DNA from: Periplaneta americana
Lineage: Eukaryota > Arthropoda > Insecta > Blattodea > Blattidae
Direction of reading: 5' to 3'
NCBI RefSeq assembly: GCF_040183065.1
Contig: NC_091123.1
Location: 106,296,321-106,360,320, forward strand
Length of the DNA stretch: 64,000 nt
Shown here: positions 31,981 to 43,734 of the stretch, piece after piece
Layout of the letters: every line of letters starts with the position of its first letter
Position numbering within the stretch: the stretch's first letter is position 1
The notes under the pieces: model-generated
Told to the model about the DNA's origin: nothing
Databases searched by the model: none
The model's input: the letters and a program-made list of their open reading frames with translations, nothing else
Position numbers and translations under genes: made by a program

Positions 31981-34009
31981 TGTACGGACGCTAAATGATC
32001 ACAGACTTCCCTGTATGGCATGTGATGCAGTACGATGTCATAATGAGTCGAAGATGTGAATTCCTGGAAATGAAATCTTTTCTAATACTAAATTGAATTC
32101 GTAGATCAGGTTTGTTCGAAGCAGGAAATGTAATGTAATTTTAAATTATTTGTAAATTGGTCACGAAATCGAAATGGATCCCAGTGGTAAATAAAACCCT
32201 AGATCATATATACTAACAGATAGCTCTTTTATATAGGCTTTAGGGTTTGCAGTCGAGGCCGGCTTGATGTAGTTCAATAATCGTCAACAGATGGCACAAT
32301 GACCAACACCATCACGAGACACGAACTCTAAATAGATTATTTCTTGCTTACGAGATAATCTCGGTATGTACTGTCGACAACTGATGACCATGGATAAGTA
32401 TTATTGGCCTATATGACCTTGGCAACTTGGCAAGTTCGGAACATAGACAAGTTCGGAACGAGACAGCTATTTATAGTTGTCACGTGGGCGAAGCGACGAG
32501 ATAAGATAAAGTACGCCTTTGTATTGAATATAATTCAGAAACTGTGCCAGGCAAAGCAATATGTAGACCATGTTGTAATGGTACCGTATCGGGCGGCAAT
32601 AATATGATTCGTTATCTCTTCTGTTTTTATATATTTGTCGTGAATATTATTTATATTATCAACTGAGTATATAACATAATTTATCCGTTAATTGATATTT
32701 TATTAATGATAAATCCAAAGAACAATGGAAAATAAGGAACTGAAAAATAAATGAAATAAGAGAATTTGACGTTCATGATTATAATGTCGGAGTTTTATTA
32801 TACTTTACTTAGAATTATTTTAACTTGCACCACAAAAGCGTATGAAAATTAATGTTAACATAACCTATTTAGTTATGATAGTAGTATATTGGAAAATTTG
32901 TGCATGTAGCATGATTACAATATATAAATAATACTATCCTAACCTAAGCAATAGTAGTCTTGTTTATTTCATACATGTTCGTATAATTATACAAACACAA
33001 GAATAATCTAGTTTGCAGCCTGTGATGTCTCGTTTACAGTATTATATAATATACATATTACGATATTTACTAGGTACTTTAACAATATACAATTAATAAT
33101 ATTATAAAGTATACAGGCCTAATCCATTACCAAGAAATACCCCTTCCCTCACATTTTCAATACTGTTTACCTCAAAAGGCCTTCACACCTTATCAGACAC
33201 TGGATTAAAATAGTCATGTTCATGTAGACCAACAACATTACATTTTTTTCGTCACTACTCCTGATCCCATTCTAACAGTTTCAGGTTTTGTAATTTGTAA
33301 CAATACTATCAATACTGATGGGTCATTCCATAGAGACACACATAACATTTTCGAAGTAACTATGATCGTCACAGGATATTTAATTAAATACTTAAGAGTT
33401 TATGAAAGAGACATCACTGTCTTTTAACGTAAGCATTCCAAAATATAAACAGAAAATCTTAATGAAAAGGAATAATTAATAATGTAAAAAATATGAAATA
33501 TTATATGGTGTGACATATGAACATTTTCTTGCCACTTAATTTATTACCAAAATGGAAAATGTTCATATTATTGTGCCAAATGACATAAATAGTTGTTTTC
33601 CAAAGAATTAAGACACTTGTGTAGTACATGTAACTGCTGACGTACTTTAATAAAAATAACAGTGACATTAACAAATAAAATATTACGAATTATATTGTGA
33701 CACACGAACATTTCTGCCAAGTTGATTACTATTTTTTTCAGATGCATATCGAGATTTATACACAGTGCCTACAGTTCTTACTATACAAAGCAACACTTGA
33801 TTACACTAAAATACACATTCAGATTTAAAATGTCCTTGGTTATTTACAACCATATGTGGTGATATCTCCTGTGTAATATCATGTGATGAATACACCAATC
33901 CTCCCATTTGTAGTACTTTCCTTTCTTGAACATCACGGAAACTTTAAATTCGCCACCACAAGCTTTTGTAACTTCCTCTGCTTATCTGACGTCCTTTTTA
34001 AATTGATTA
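31981..34009. other. No gene recognised
   Basis: Two kb of AT-rich DNA. At 32343 CTTGCTTACGAGATAATC resembles part of the P-element TIR, but only over about 14 bp. GAACATTTTC words around 33510-33710 form a weak degenerate repeat. No open frame over 67 codons looks real. Confidence 0.35.
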
Positions 34010-34250
34010 TGTAACGATGTTGTATCAACTACTAGGTTATTTAGCCTCGATGGGATTGGTGATAGTGAAATGATATTTGGCGAGATGAGGTTGAGGATTC
34101 GCCATAGATTACATGACATTCGCCTTACAATTGGGGAAAACCTCGGAAAAAACCTCAACCAGGTAACTTGTCCCAATCAGGATTTTAACCCGGGCCCACT
34201 CATTTCACGGTCAGTTGTGCCTACCATTACTCCACAGCAGTGGACCGAAC
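34010..34250 (-). repeat. SINE with GTGGAGTAA head (family 1b)
   Basis: On the minus strand the head reads GCTGTGGAGTAATGGTAGGC and GGGCCCGGGTTAAAATCC, then GACAAGTTACCTGGTTGAGG, TTTTCCCCAATTG and the 3' block AAATAACCTAGTAGTTGATA. Head as in the copy at 49254-49514, body and tail as in family 1. Confidence 0.85.
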
Positions 34251-34549
34251 ATGGGTTATGTACAGTTACCCTTAAAAGGAATGAGACGACTCTTGGTCGT
34301 CGGAAGTTAAAGTTCTACAGCGCGGTTCACTCGATATCGACGTAACAATAAATACCATGACATATACAACAAGAATTGTTACAAGGACCACAACAAGGAC
34401 AAGGACCAGAATAAGAATCACGAAGAAGATAGCGATTTAAGGCCACGATTTCACAACATAGCTCGAGTCACAAAATATCATTGCTTCTCTGTACCGAATG
34501 GCAAACGCCTGCTATGGGATCTACATTCTGGACTGCTGCTGTCACTGTC
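34251..34549. other. No recognised feature
   Basis: Low-complexity ACAAGGACCA repeats near 34370-34410; otherwise unassigned. Confidence 0.3.
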
Positions 34550-34640
34550 TTGTCTCGGTAGCTCATATAGTAGCGTGTCGGTTCTACTATATAACCGAAA
34601 CGTCTCGTGTTCGATCCCGGGTAAAACTTTTTTTTATTGA
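34550..34640 (+). repeat. tRNA-like segment (SINE head or tRNA pseudogene)
   Basis: CGGTAGCTCATATAGTAGCG and GTGTTCGATCCCGGG are A- and B-box-like, with a TCGGTT/AACCGA anticodon-like stem between. A T run follows at once. Acceptor pairing is poor, so a functional tRNA is unlikely. Confidence 0.45.
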
Positions 34641-34867
34641 GGTGTAATTAATTTGTTCAGAGTTCCTCGACTGTCTAATTTGTCGAAAAATATGAATAAT
34701 TTATGCCCAAATTCTGGGTCTTACAAGTGGGCTGAACCTCGTCAAAAAAAATCTTACTTGGAAGTTAAAAGTATTCTTCCTGAAACAATAATCATAAGAA
34801 ACAAAACGAGACCTGTTAACTTAAAATCTTGTCCACATGCCATCAGTTTCTATTACAGCTCTAAGTC

Positions 34868-34985
34868 AATCCGGCATGGATGTCACAAGATTGTGCAATA
34901 GGTTCTGATCCTCGGCGAGATCTTCCCAAGTGTCAATAACTTGATTCCACAATTCGTCTCGATTTCGAGGGCGTCGGTGGGCATA
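34868..34985 (-). pseudogene. Tc1/mariner-like transposase, C-terminal scrap
   Basis: The minus strand reads RRPRNRDELWNQVIDTWEDL then LLHNLVTSMP, the pattern that closes many Tc1-like DDE transposases (RxPxN..ELW..V...W...P....LV.SM). Catalytic residues are not included. It abuts the second CR1 copy. Confidence 0.55.
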
Positions 34986-34989
34986 GGTG

Positions 34990-35833
34990 GCTACTCTGTA
35001 GTGACATAAACATAGATTATCTCTCGGAACTTTTCCGTAAAAGTAAATTAAATTCACTCCTTGAAACTGACAACCTTAGTTGTAGCGTAATTTTCCTACC
35101 AGCATACAAGCTGAAGTAGCACAGACATTGATAAAAGTTTTGTACATAGAATTAGACTGAATTTCTATTCGACAGAATCTATAATCAATGGCTTTTCTGA
35201 ACATGATAAACAAATCCTAAGTGTTTCCAATGTCACTGAGCAATTTCAAGTATCTAGTGATTATTTACATTTATGTCTACAATATGAATCTTGGAAAAAC
35301 GTATATGATACTGGTACTACTGGTATTAAGGGTAAATGTATTGTATCTTTCACTTAATTTCAGAATCACTTCAGTGGATGTTCTCCACTGAATGTTGTGA
35401 AAAAATTCAAAAGTAAAAAAATGTAGATAATGCAGGGACTTAAGAATCTAATGTATTAAAAAGAAGAATCTCTATGTAATCAGCTGAAATGTAATGATCC
35501 TTATGTTCTTAAATACTACAAGAACTACAGTGTAATTTATCAAAAATAATGAAAGAGGGAAATAGAATACATTTGAATAGAAAAGTACAAAATTCAGATA
35601 ATGCAATTAAAGCTATTCGGAATAATATTAAAGTTAAACTTGTAGATATTCTAAGAAAGAAAATATTTTTCCATTAAAACAAGTGATTATAAAGTAGAGG
35701 ATTCCAAATCTATTGCAAATTCTTTTAACGTCTTATAGTATATGGTACAGAAATATTATTGACAACTTAAACATTAAAGATTTTGCAAAAGACACTGCAA
35801 TTGGTTACTTAACAGTTGCATTTAATAATTAGT
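34990..35833 (+). mobile_element. Second, decayed CR1-group LINE copy (ORF2 part)
   Basis: It aligns with 3300-4165 of the first copy: GTGACATAAACATAGATTAT (GDINIDYLSE), AAATTAAATTCACT, AATCAATGGC.TTTCTGAACATGAT, AATCTTGGAAAA and so on to TGCATTTAATAAT. It covers the end of the endonuclease and the linker to RT, with many indels and stops. Both ends are truncated. Confidence 0.85.
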
Positions 35834-36361
35834 ATTAATATATGTAATTAGTCAATAATTGCAACATTGCTTTTTCATTCAATCATAACATGAATAAAAT
35901 TGAATGCACATTAAATTAAACACTATTGGAAACACGTAGATAAAATAGTTAAAATCAACTGAAGGGGTGAGAGTGAAATAATCCAAAGCCACACTTTTAA
36001 CAAAAAGTGTTTTGTGCGAGTGCATTTCTTACACATATGGGAAAGCTACTAATAAAATATTGTAATAATTACTCAGCAAATGACATAGCCTAAGGACTCT
36101 AAACCTTTGTAAAAGTTTTGTCTGTGTGGCTTAGGAATATTTTTAAATTTCATTTTAATTGTTAGTTTTTAATATATATGCATTTACATTGTATATGTGT
36201 GTGTATGTAAATGCATTCACTAGATTAACGTTTATAATATTATAACTTGTAATTTTGTATTGTCTGTGATCAGTTTTAATTTCAGGACTTTGTAAAACTC
36301 TATTTTAACGTTACTTAACTATTTCAACATTATTTAGACAAAAAAAATCGTTGACGTAGAC
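35834..36361. other. No recognised feature
   Basis: AT-rich; a small hairpin GCATTTACAT..ATGTAAATGC lies at about 36180-36214. Confidence 0.4.
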
Positions 36362-36432
36362 TAAGAATCGAACTCGCTCTCTTCTACACAACAGGCAGAA
36401 GTCTTAGTGTCTGAGCTATTGAAACGACACGA
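36362..36432 (-). repeat. tRNA-like segment, minus strand
   Basis: The minus strand reads TCAATAGCTCAGACACTAAG and GAGCGAGTTCGATTCTTAG, that is A- and B-box-like blocks. T-rich sequence follows on the same strand. It is a SINE head or tRNA pseudogene. Confidence 0.45.
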
Positions 36433-39229
36433 AAGCTTTCCTTTCTGTGCGGAGTGTCGATCTAGTCATGAATGTCCATTGTCGATTTTACTAAACGATT
36501 TACGTATATATTTATATTTTATTTACGTAATATTATCATATTTTTTGCAGTATTTGAAGTGAATTTCGGAACGATGGTCCAAATAGCCTGCATTTAAGTA
36601 ACTCAATATTTGTTATCTTGTGTATCAGTGCTCTGGTCTCCGATCATGCGCAGTGTCTTACATCTGAGACTTGGGAATATTCAATCGTCTCATCCTTTTC
36701 CAGGGAAACTGTACATTAATTCTTTTGACTTTCGGTTAGCTTTCTTAAGAATACACATAAAGAAATGTAGTGCTTTCCAAGCTATCCTTGTAATATTAGT
36801 GACTTATTTCAACCAGTTTGTTACTAAAATATATACAGTACCTAAGTGTTTACTTGTGGCACTGGTGATCCATTTAATTGGTATGTGAGACGAATTTAAT
36901 TTTGTGTTTTACAGAAGGATACATATTGATTTACTTTTGCTCACATTGATTTTAATTTTATTTGTTGTAGTCCAGTTTTCAATACCGTCAAGCTAGTTTT
37001 GCAAGGTAGTGATATAAGATTTATCACTAATTTTTTCTATATATCATACAGTCATCCACGAATAACCTTGCCTGAGAAGTGGCATTTCTATTCAAATCCT
37101 ACAATAATTTTCAGTAAATATTTTTCACCGAGAAGCTATTATACATTTCATTTTACTTCTGAGACCAGTGAAATATATGCCAATTTTATTAGAAAGGTGC
37201 ATGTATAATTATCCAATAGCATGATGTTATCTGCAACAAAAACTAAAGGGCATGAAAGAAAAGAAGAAAACATTAATGCTGTGGTTCTTAGAGTTCCATT
37301 AGAGTTACACATTCATTGTCCACTGAAAGTTGTATTTCTCTATTGAAGTGTAAAAGAGAAACTCTCATAAATTATGTCAGAAACAAAGAAAGGCCCCACC
37401 CAAATATGTGGGATAATTAATTTAAAGTTATTACCGGGACTTGAAAAAAGCAATCATATGTAATGGGTGGGGAAAAAAATACTTTTTAATCGCGCTTCTA
37501 TAATTTGACAATGCTGACTATTCAGAGTTTTGCCTGACAGGTGAGCTACCATAAATTCCTTGAAGTCCTAGTTATTACTGAAGCCAAATGTGTGTCTCTT
37601 GTCAAGAGTCCATTTTATTTATACTTGTTAAGACATCATTCATAGACTAGTTACCGCTTTCAGTTTTGATACTAAATGCAATGAAATTAATCTATTATTA
37701 TTCGTCCTATTTATACATTTATATTGAATGATTCGGTCTACCTTCATAACACATCTCATCAACAATACTCGATAAAGAGTTGAATTAGCTTCCATGCTGC
37801 GTTGTATTTATTTTGTAATGTTCCTATAGCAGGAATATTAAATAGGAATTCCTTAAAACAGATTTATATTCACTCCTATGCCTTTATATAGAATACCAGT
37901 ACATATACTGTATTTCTTAAGATTTGGTTACTTTATAAACAGTATGTTAGTGCAAGAACTCTTTTTTTTCATATTTAATAATTCTGGCATGTGTCAATAA
38001 ATATGCTTGAGACCTCTGTCTCTCTGAATTACGCTTTACTAACTGGAAAAATATTCCAAATTTATATTTTAAAAAAGTATTAAAATATCCTCACAATTTA
38101 GAGCATAACAATTCCCGAAATAATCATCCTACATTAAATTATTAAGATAAAAATGATTCAATCTATCGCTTGTAACAATACCTTTATGGTCCTAATAAAT
38201 TAAGAAATAATTTACATCCAACAGATTTATTTTAAAATGGCCTGCAGTTATTATTTTGAATTTTATTGTACCTTAATAAATTGAGTTAAGGTACAATACA
38301 ATTTCATCAAGTTTCAAACAAAGTAATTCCATCTTTCCAACAGGGGGACAATAAATACTTAAAGTAATGCTAAACTCGAAAAACTTATTGATGCAACTTA
38401 ATTTTATATTCTATACCACTGGCACCAAAAAAAAGTGTCCTATTGTTCATAGTGATTCAAGATGAATAGTTTCTTAGTGTTTGTCCATTCCACTTTTTTT
38501 TATTGTCCTTCCCATTTCTATTTCTCTCATTTTTAGTAGGTACTTCACATGTAGTATATGTTTTACTTTAATACATATAATGACCATGAAGATATTTGGA
38601 TATGTCTTACAAAATTCTTGCTGAAGACCACTGTGGTAACATTCTGCCGCATCTGTAGTTTGTACATTTTGAAATTTTCGTGCTTCAGCTCAGAATTCAG
38701 GCGGGGGGAGGGGAGGTTGATGTGCCAATGTAGTTGTCCAGAATATAATAATATTCAAAACATTCTCTAATAGGAGGGGCCTCTGATATTAGCTCTGCAA
38801 AAAATCTGATACTGGTACTTCTGTTGCTGGTAAATAAGAAAGAACGAAATATAAAAATTTTTAACCACTTTCGAATTTCAGGTGCTTTGTGTCTCAGCTG
38901 CTGGTTTGACGTACGGTTTGTTTCCTTTAATTTTCCAGAGCAAAAACTGTCCTAAGCGAAATTTACACTCTGCAATTTTAACACTGGGAACATTTATTTT
39001 GGTAGCATTGTGTGATACTATTTCATAATATAACAAGAGCTTTGAAATGATTAACTGCTAACTACTACCTGGGTGAAAGTAGCACTGAAGCAGTTCCTGT
39101 GATTTCTGAAGTGAAAACTGTTCAATTTATAAGGATTTTTTGTGGAGATGCAGTTGATTGTATATGCAAGGTGTAAAAGTGCCTAAACTAACTGACCCCA
39201 ATGCTGTCATGAAGGCCACACGAGGCCAT
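36433..39229. other. No gene recognised
   Basis: Nearly 2.8 kb of AT-rich DNA. Open frames at 36610-36888 and 36999-37208 lack recognisable motifs. A short hairpin (TTGTACCTTAATAAATTGAG / AAGGTACAA) is at 38266-38302. Confidence 0.35.
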
Positions 39230-39298
39230 ATATCGTATGGAACCTACAATTTTTTTTAATTAATCGTATGGAACCTACAATTTTTTTTAATTAATCAT
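39230..39298 (+). repeat. Two-copy tandem repeat, ~36 bp
   Basis: ATCGTATGGAACCTACAATT then a T run and AATTA occurs twice in direct succession, followed by a partial ATCATATGG. Confidence 0.9.
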
Positions 39299-39691
39299 AT
39301 GGGGAAATGAAAATTTTGTCTGTAAGGAGCCATACGGCATATGGGTGCCTAAGTTTTGTACATGGAGATCTATACAGATCTTAGATCATCTCTTGCTGTT
39401 CCTACTGTTCCTACCGGTATTTTGTTTGATGTTCATAAACAAAAAATTATCCACCTTTTCAGCACTGGAATCCAGAATTATATAAAATAATGGTTGAAAA
39501 ACGAGAAGTGCTGCAAATATACACTCCAGGATTCATCGAGACAAGTGTGCATCAATGGTGGTGCTACATGGTGTATTCTTTAAATCAAACTTGTACAATT
39601 AAATTGTAAAGCAAAACAATTTTACTTCTTCTTTAATATTTAAAAAAAAAATAATTAAATGACAATTGGAGAGATAGAGAGAGGAGAGTAA

Positions 39692-40023
39692 AATATATTT
39701 CAAGGGAGAAAACAAGGGGTGGGATGCATGGCCAAGAAAAAAATTACCATGACAGCACTGACCAAACCTAACCTGTTACAGACTCATGTATGCAAGGTGA
39801 AGAAGCTGAGTATGAAAGAAACTACCTCAGCGCTAATCAAGATTTTCTGGTATAACTCCCTGCAAAGTTGATTTGAATAATTTATAGGGAAAAATTGTTC
39901 CGGGGCCGGGCATCGAACTCGGGACCTTTGGTTTAACGTACCAACGCTCTACTGAGCTACCCGGGAACTCTACCCGGCACCGATATATTTCAAGGGAGAA
40001 AACAAGGGGTGGGTTGCATGGCA
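39692..40023 (-). repeat. Family 2 tRNA-like repeat between 39-bp direct repeats
   Basis: ATATATTTCAAGGGAGAAAA then CAAGGGGTGGG..GCATGGC occurs at 39692-39731 and 39983-40022. Between them is a minus-strand tRNA-like block at 39896-39966 (GGGTAGCTCAGTAGAGCG, GTTGGTACGTTAAACCAA, CGAGTTCGATGCCCGG). The direct repeats are long for a target duplication, so a local duplication is an alternative. Confidence 0.7.
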
Positions 40024-40057
40024 TAGTGCAGCGCTAGTTTAACTCTTATAGATGAAC

Positions 40058-40088
<31 letters not shown>

Positions 40089-41957
40089 AAAGAACTTCAA
40101 GTGTCAATATTGTCTCAAAGGTTTCTGTGTAACAAACTTCATTTAGAAATGTCCATCTGCGATTATGTTAACTGCAGAAGAAGGAAGAAATATTGTCGTA
40201 ATATGAAGTTACTCAAATTTTCAATTAAGGACAAGGAAAGGCTACAAAAGTTATTTTTGATTTCACCCTTATAAATTGAACGATTTTCACTTCAGAAATC
40301 ACCGTAACTACCTCAGCACTAGTTTATGTAATTTAAGGACCAGTATAAATGAAATTTGATTAAAGTGACTAGTGAGAAAGAAATTCGTAAGGGAGGCGAT
40401 CAGGAGGGATTGAGGTTGTCTACTAATTCGTTACAAACAACTATTATAGACTATTTCATTTGACTAACGATGATTTGTAGAGAGCAAAATACCTACAGTA
40501 GGGTAAATAATCTAAATCAGTACGTTTATGAGAACGGATATAAAAGTGCCAGGAAAATAACAGAATTACCGTATATTGCAATTAACTCTGCATTGGCAGA
40601 GGAACCGCATAGGGTATCGTAAATCTGCTGAAAATTAGAAAATTGTGTAAAAAAATGCATTCAGAGCGAATTTTCCAGCCTGATATCATCTCGCCCACGT
40701 TATGGACATAATTCAATACCGTAAGACTGATATGAAACGAATACTAGAACAATTTGTTAACCAAAGACGATGTTCAGTAGTTATTTAACAACATACAGAG
40801 CAAATAAAAAAACAAACGCATATTCTAGCAAAAAAGTTCAGATGAAAAGAAAATGATTTGTACGACCGCTTACTCGTAAAAAGAACACTGCCAGCTGTGT
40901 AGCCTACATGAAGCAATATATCAGGCCTACGTTATGAACACGTTGAATTTAATGTGGACGAGAAACGTACAGTTATTATTTATCTGCTTCCATATCGCAT
41001 CATATAATACATCTGTAAAATGAAAACATGTAGGCCTAGCAAAGAGGAAACATGTTTGGGGGGGGGGGAGTTGTAATTCTTCCCCTATCGGATAAATTTC
41101 AGAAGACGAATACCTGCTTTTCCTTCATATTAAAAAATTGTAATCTTGTGCACACAAAATAAATTAGTGCCTTTTCGTGAGCATCATGATGTACATTCAA
41201 CAAACGCAGACAAATCTGCTCTTTTTAGTATTTTGTGTTAATTGTTGCTAGTGAGGTATTGTATACTGAAAATTAAAAACAATTAGATATCGTACATCAA
41301 ATGATGACAGATTATATATTGAACGCAAACAACATTATATCAGCCATGTACCAAAATGTCATCTATGTGTGTTGATAAATTTGGGTAAAACAAGCTTCTG
41401 TATGCTACAATTTAGCAACACATCAAAGTAACATAACCTCACATTACAATGAGAAAGATATTTGGAGGTGGCATGACGTAAAAAAGTCATCCCACAGTCG
41501 TATTACTCTATGTACTTTTCAGGTACTCTGCCATCTAATGTTGGTTATTGCAAGCTCATTTCTCGACACTAGCGACGCATAGCGTCCGTTATTTTCCAGT
41601 TGCGTCTAAATTTAATATAAGCTTGGTCAATCTGTTTTATATATGATCTAGGATAATAGTCATGTTTCAACAGATTTTAATTTAATTTCAAGAATTGGTA
41701 ATGAAACTAAAACTGTAAAATATTTGGAAATAAAACATAACCTATATATTTTCATCTCCCTTGATAAAATTCACAATGTAGTTACTATAATACAGGCATT
41801 ATATTATTTGATAGAATCCTATACTTAATTAACATAAGTTCCAAGATAATGTGTACATTTTTTGAAGACTATCTTCGTATCTTTACTATTTATCTTTTAC
41901 TTCAGTTTCCAACATTTTTTTCAGTACGACGAAAGGATTCGCAATTCTGCTTTCAAA
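40024..41957. other. No gene; (AT)n at 40058-40084
   Basis: A 27-bp AT microsatellite, then AT-rich DNA with a G run at about 41058-41069. No supported ORF or repeat. Confidence 0.4.
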
Positions 41958-42100
41958 CAGTGACGCCAACTTATATGGGCTCGTGGAAGCCGAGCCCACC
42001 CAATAATTTATCGTGTTGTGACACGTCGTGAGATTTATTTAACTTAAGGCTAGTCAAATGTTTGAGCCCACGCACTGTTTTCCAAAAGTTGGCGTCACTG
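41958..42100. mobile_element. 143-bp hAT-like MITE
   Basis: CAGTGACGCCAACTT at the left and AAGTTGGCGTCACTG at the right are exact inverted repeats. The flanking octamers CTTTCAAA and CTTTGAAT agree at six of eight positions, the duplication length expected of hAT elements. No ORF. Confidence 0.8.
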
Positions 42101-42392
42101 CTTTGAATAGTACCAAACATGTTCCGTTCTTTGGAACAGGCGTTGTCATAATGTAGTTCCAAAGTGAAACGAGTATTTTTTTTTTTCTTTTTTTTTCCAG
42201 GAAGTTAATTTCTCATCTTAATCATGTTAGGTGCATATAATTTCAATCTGTGATTTAAATAGTAGCAATTATTTGATGTAAATAAAATGAAAATTATTTT
42301 ATTTACATCTTGATTAAATCATTAATTTAAATTAATACCAACCCTGGTTTGTGTATTTTTTTTAAGATAATAATAGAATTTTGATTGTAACA

Positions 42393-42589
42393 GGTACCAC
42401 ATGTGGGCAGCTGTGGCAGAAAATCCTCATCCTTACAGAAGGGCCTATATATGTGCAAGCCATTTTCGCAGTAATCAGTATAACAGTGACTTCAGATGTA
42501 ACTTACTAAGAGGGGCCATTCCATCAAGGGATGCTTGGTATCCCACTCAAGAACTACGACCCACTTCATCACCAGCCTACTTACATTAA
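42393..42589 (+). pseudogene. THAP-domain second half (exon or remnant)
   Basis: Following TTGATTGTAACAG, a good splice acceptor, the frame reads MWAAVAENPHPYRRAYICAS then HFRSNQYN and LLRGAIPSRD, and ends at TAA. W, C-x2-H-F and the L..GAIPS close match the C-terminal half of a THAP domain. The first half is not present in the 400 bp upstream. It could be an exon of a host THAP gene with a long intron, or a transposon remnant; a THAP first half of the complementary type is at 28874. Confidence 0.6.
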
Positions 42590-42748
42590 CCTTTTTCACC
42601 ACCTAACATAATTGCTTCATTCATTGCACTTCACTGTGGCATCAATTTGAACCTGTATTCTCTTTCATTGAGTGATTCATTCATTGTCTTTATCTTTTAA
42701 CAAAATTGTGTTTAATTTTGTTGACAAGTGTATGGTAATGGACTTCAT

Positions 42749-42749
<1 letters not shown>

Positions 42750-42791
<42 letters not shown>

Positions 42792-42810
42792 CATTATTAT
42801 TATTATTATT
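42750..42810 (+). repeat. (ATT)n microsatellite
   Basis: About 60 bp of ATT repeats with a single C interruption. Confidence 0.95.
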
Positions 42811-42911
42811 AAAGGTAAAAGGTAAAGGTATCCCCGTAACATGCCAAGAAGGCATTTGGGGGGCATGGAGGTAGAGCCCCATTCTTTCCATGACCTCAGT
42901 ACTAGAATGAA

Positions 42912-42915
<4 letters not shown>
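42811..42915 (+). repeat. Short interspersed repeat between ATT tracts
   Basis: GGTAAAGGTATCCCCGTAAC then ATGCCAAGAAGGCATTTGGG and GGCATGGAGGTAGAGCCCCA is GC-rich and sits between two ATT microsatellites. I recall it as dispersed in several insect genomes; class unknown. Confidence 0.5.
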
Positions 42916-42960
<45 letters not shown>

Positions 42961-42966
42961 CATTGT
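42916..42966 (+). repeat. (ATT)n microsatellite
   Basis: About 48 bp of ATT repeats. Confidence 0.95.
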
Positions 42967-43302
42967 TATCTCATTTCGTTTAATGTGTTGATTTCTTCAG
43001 TTAATTGAAGGAAAATAAGGGGAATTCATTCATTCATCTGAAAAAAAAAAAGTAGAGTACTTGACTTCTACATTATGAGCAATATAATTTTTGTAATATA
43101 TAGGGCAATGATAAATCTAACGATCTTTAAGACCCTAAGTTAACATTACATAGTAATATAAATACAAATAATAATTACTAGTACAATGAGCATTTCAGTT
43201 GTGTCACCTATAGGGCATAGGAGGGAGTCCAGTGGCAGCGATACGAATCTGCAGCTTCTGCAACTGGTGAGATTTGGGTGCATTATTTAGAATTTTTAGA
43301 GA

Positions 43303-43615
43303 GTAAATATGTTGTTGTTTTCTAATGTCAGGCGTTTGACAATAAAGTCATTTGACCTCTTGCGCTCCAATATTTTTCAAACATATTATCATGACCAGGG
43401 TAAATATGTTGATGTTTTCTAATGCCAGACATTTGACAATAAAGTCATTTGACCTCTTGCACTCCAGTATTTTTCAAAATTATTGTCATGGTCAGCCACT
43501 GAAGCACAGATTTTGAGGTGTTCCGAATCCATTTCTTGGTTTGAGTAGCACAGTGGACAGTTAGGAGACTGATATATTCCAATTCTATGCAGCAAAATAG
43601 TCCCCCAATCGGATT
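43303..43615 (-). mobile_element. LINE family C 3' end, with a local tandem duplication
   Basis: The minus strand matches 44261-44434 (CACTGTGC.ACTCAAACCAAG, GGATTCGGAACACCTCAAAA, GCAAGAGGTCAAATGAC). The last ~100 bp (CCAGACATTTGACAATAAAG and neighbours) occurs twice, near 43325-43400 and 43420-43480. Confidence 0.8.
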
Positions 43616-43734
43616 TCTGGGCGGGACTACTTTAATGGTACAGAAGCAACTAAATTTTTTATAATGGAATGCTTGTATAACATCTGCTAAGAAGAGAGTA
43701 AATATGGTACAATATTTTGTCTCTTCTCACTTTA

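Noticed and set aside
32339..32362. Second P-element TIR
   Set aside because: Only about 14 bp resemble the TIR (TTGCTTACGAGAT) and no second end or duplication is nearby.
34555..34640. Possible tRNA gene
   Set aside because: Boxes are present but acceptor stem and loop sizes are wrong; called a tRNA-like SINE head.
36610..36888. 92-codon hydrophobic frame
   Set aside because: No recognisable family and no exon signals; probably chance in AT-rich DNA.
37000..37250. Possible RT remnant on the minus strand (VADNIMLLD)
   Set aside because: One short motif without the neighbouring RT blocks; too weak to annotate.
43384..43490. CRISPR-like direct repeats
   Set aside because: Two copies only, LINE 3'-end derived, in a eukaryotic context.
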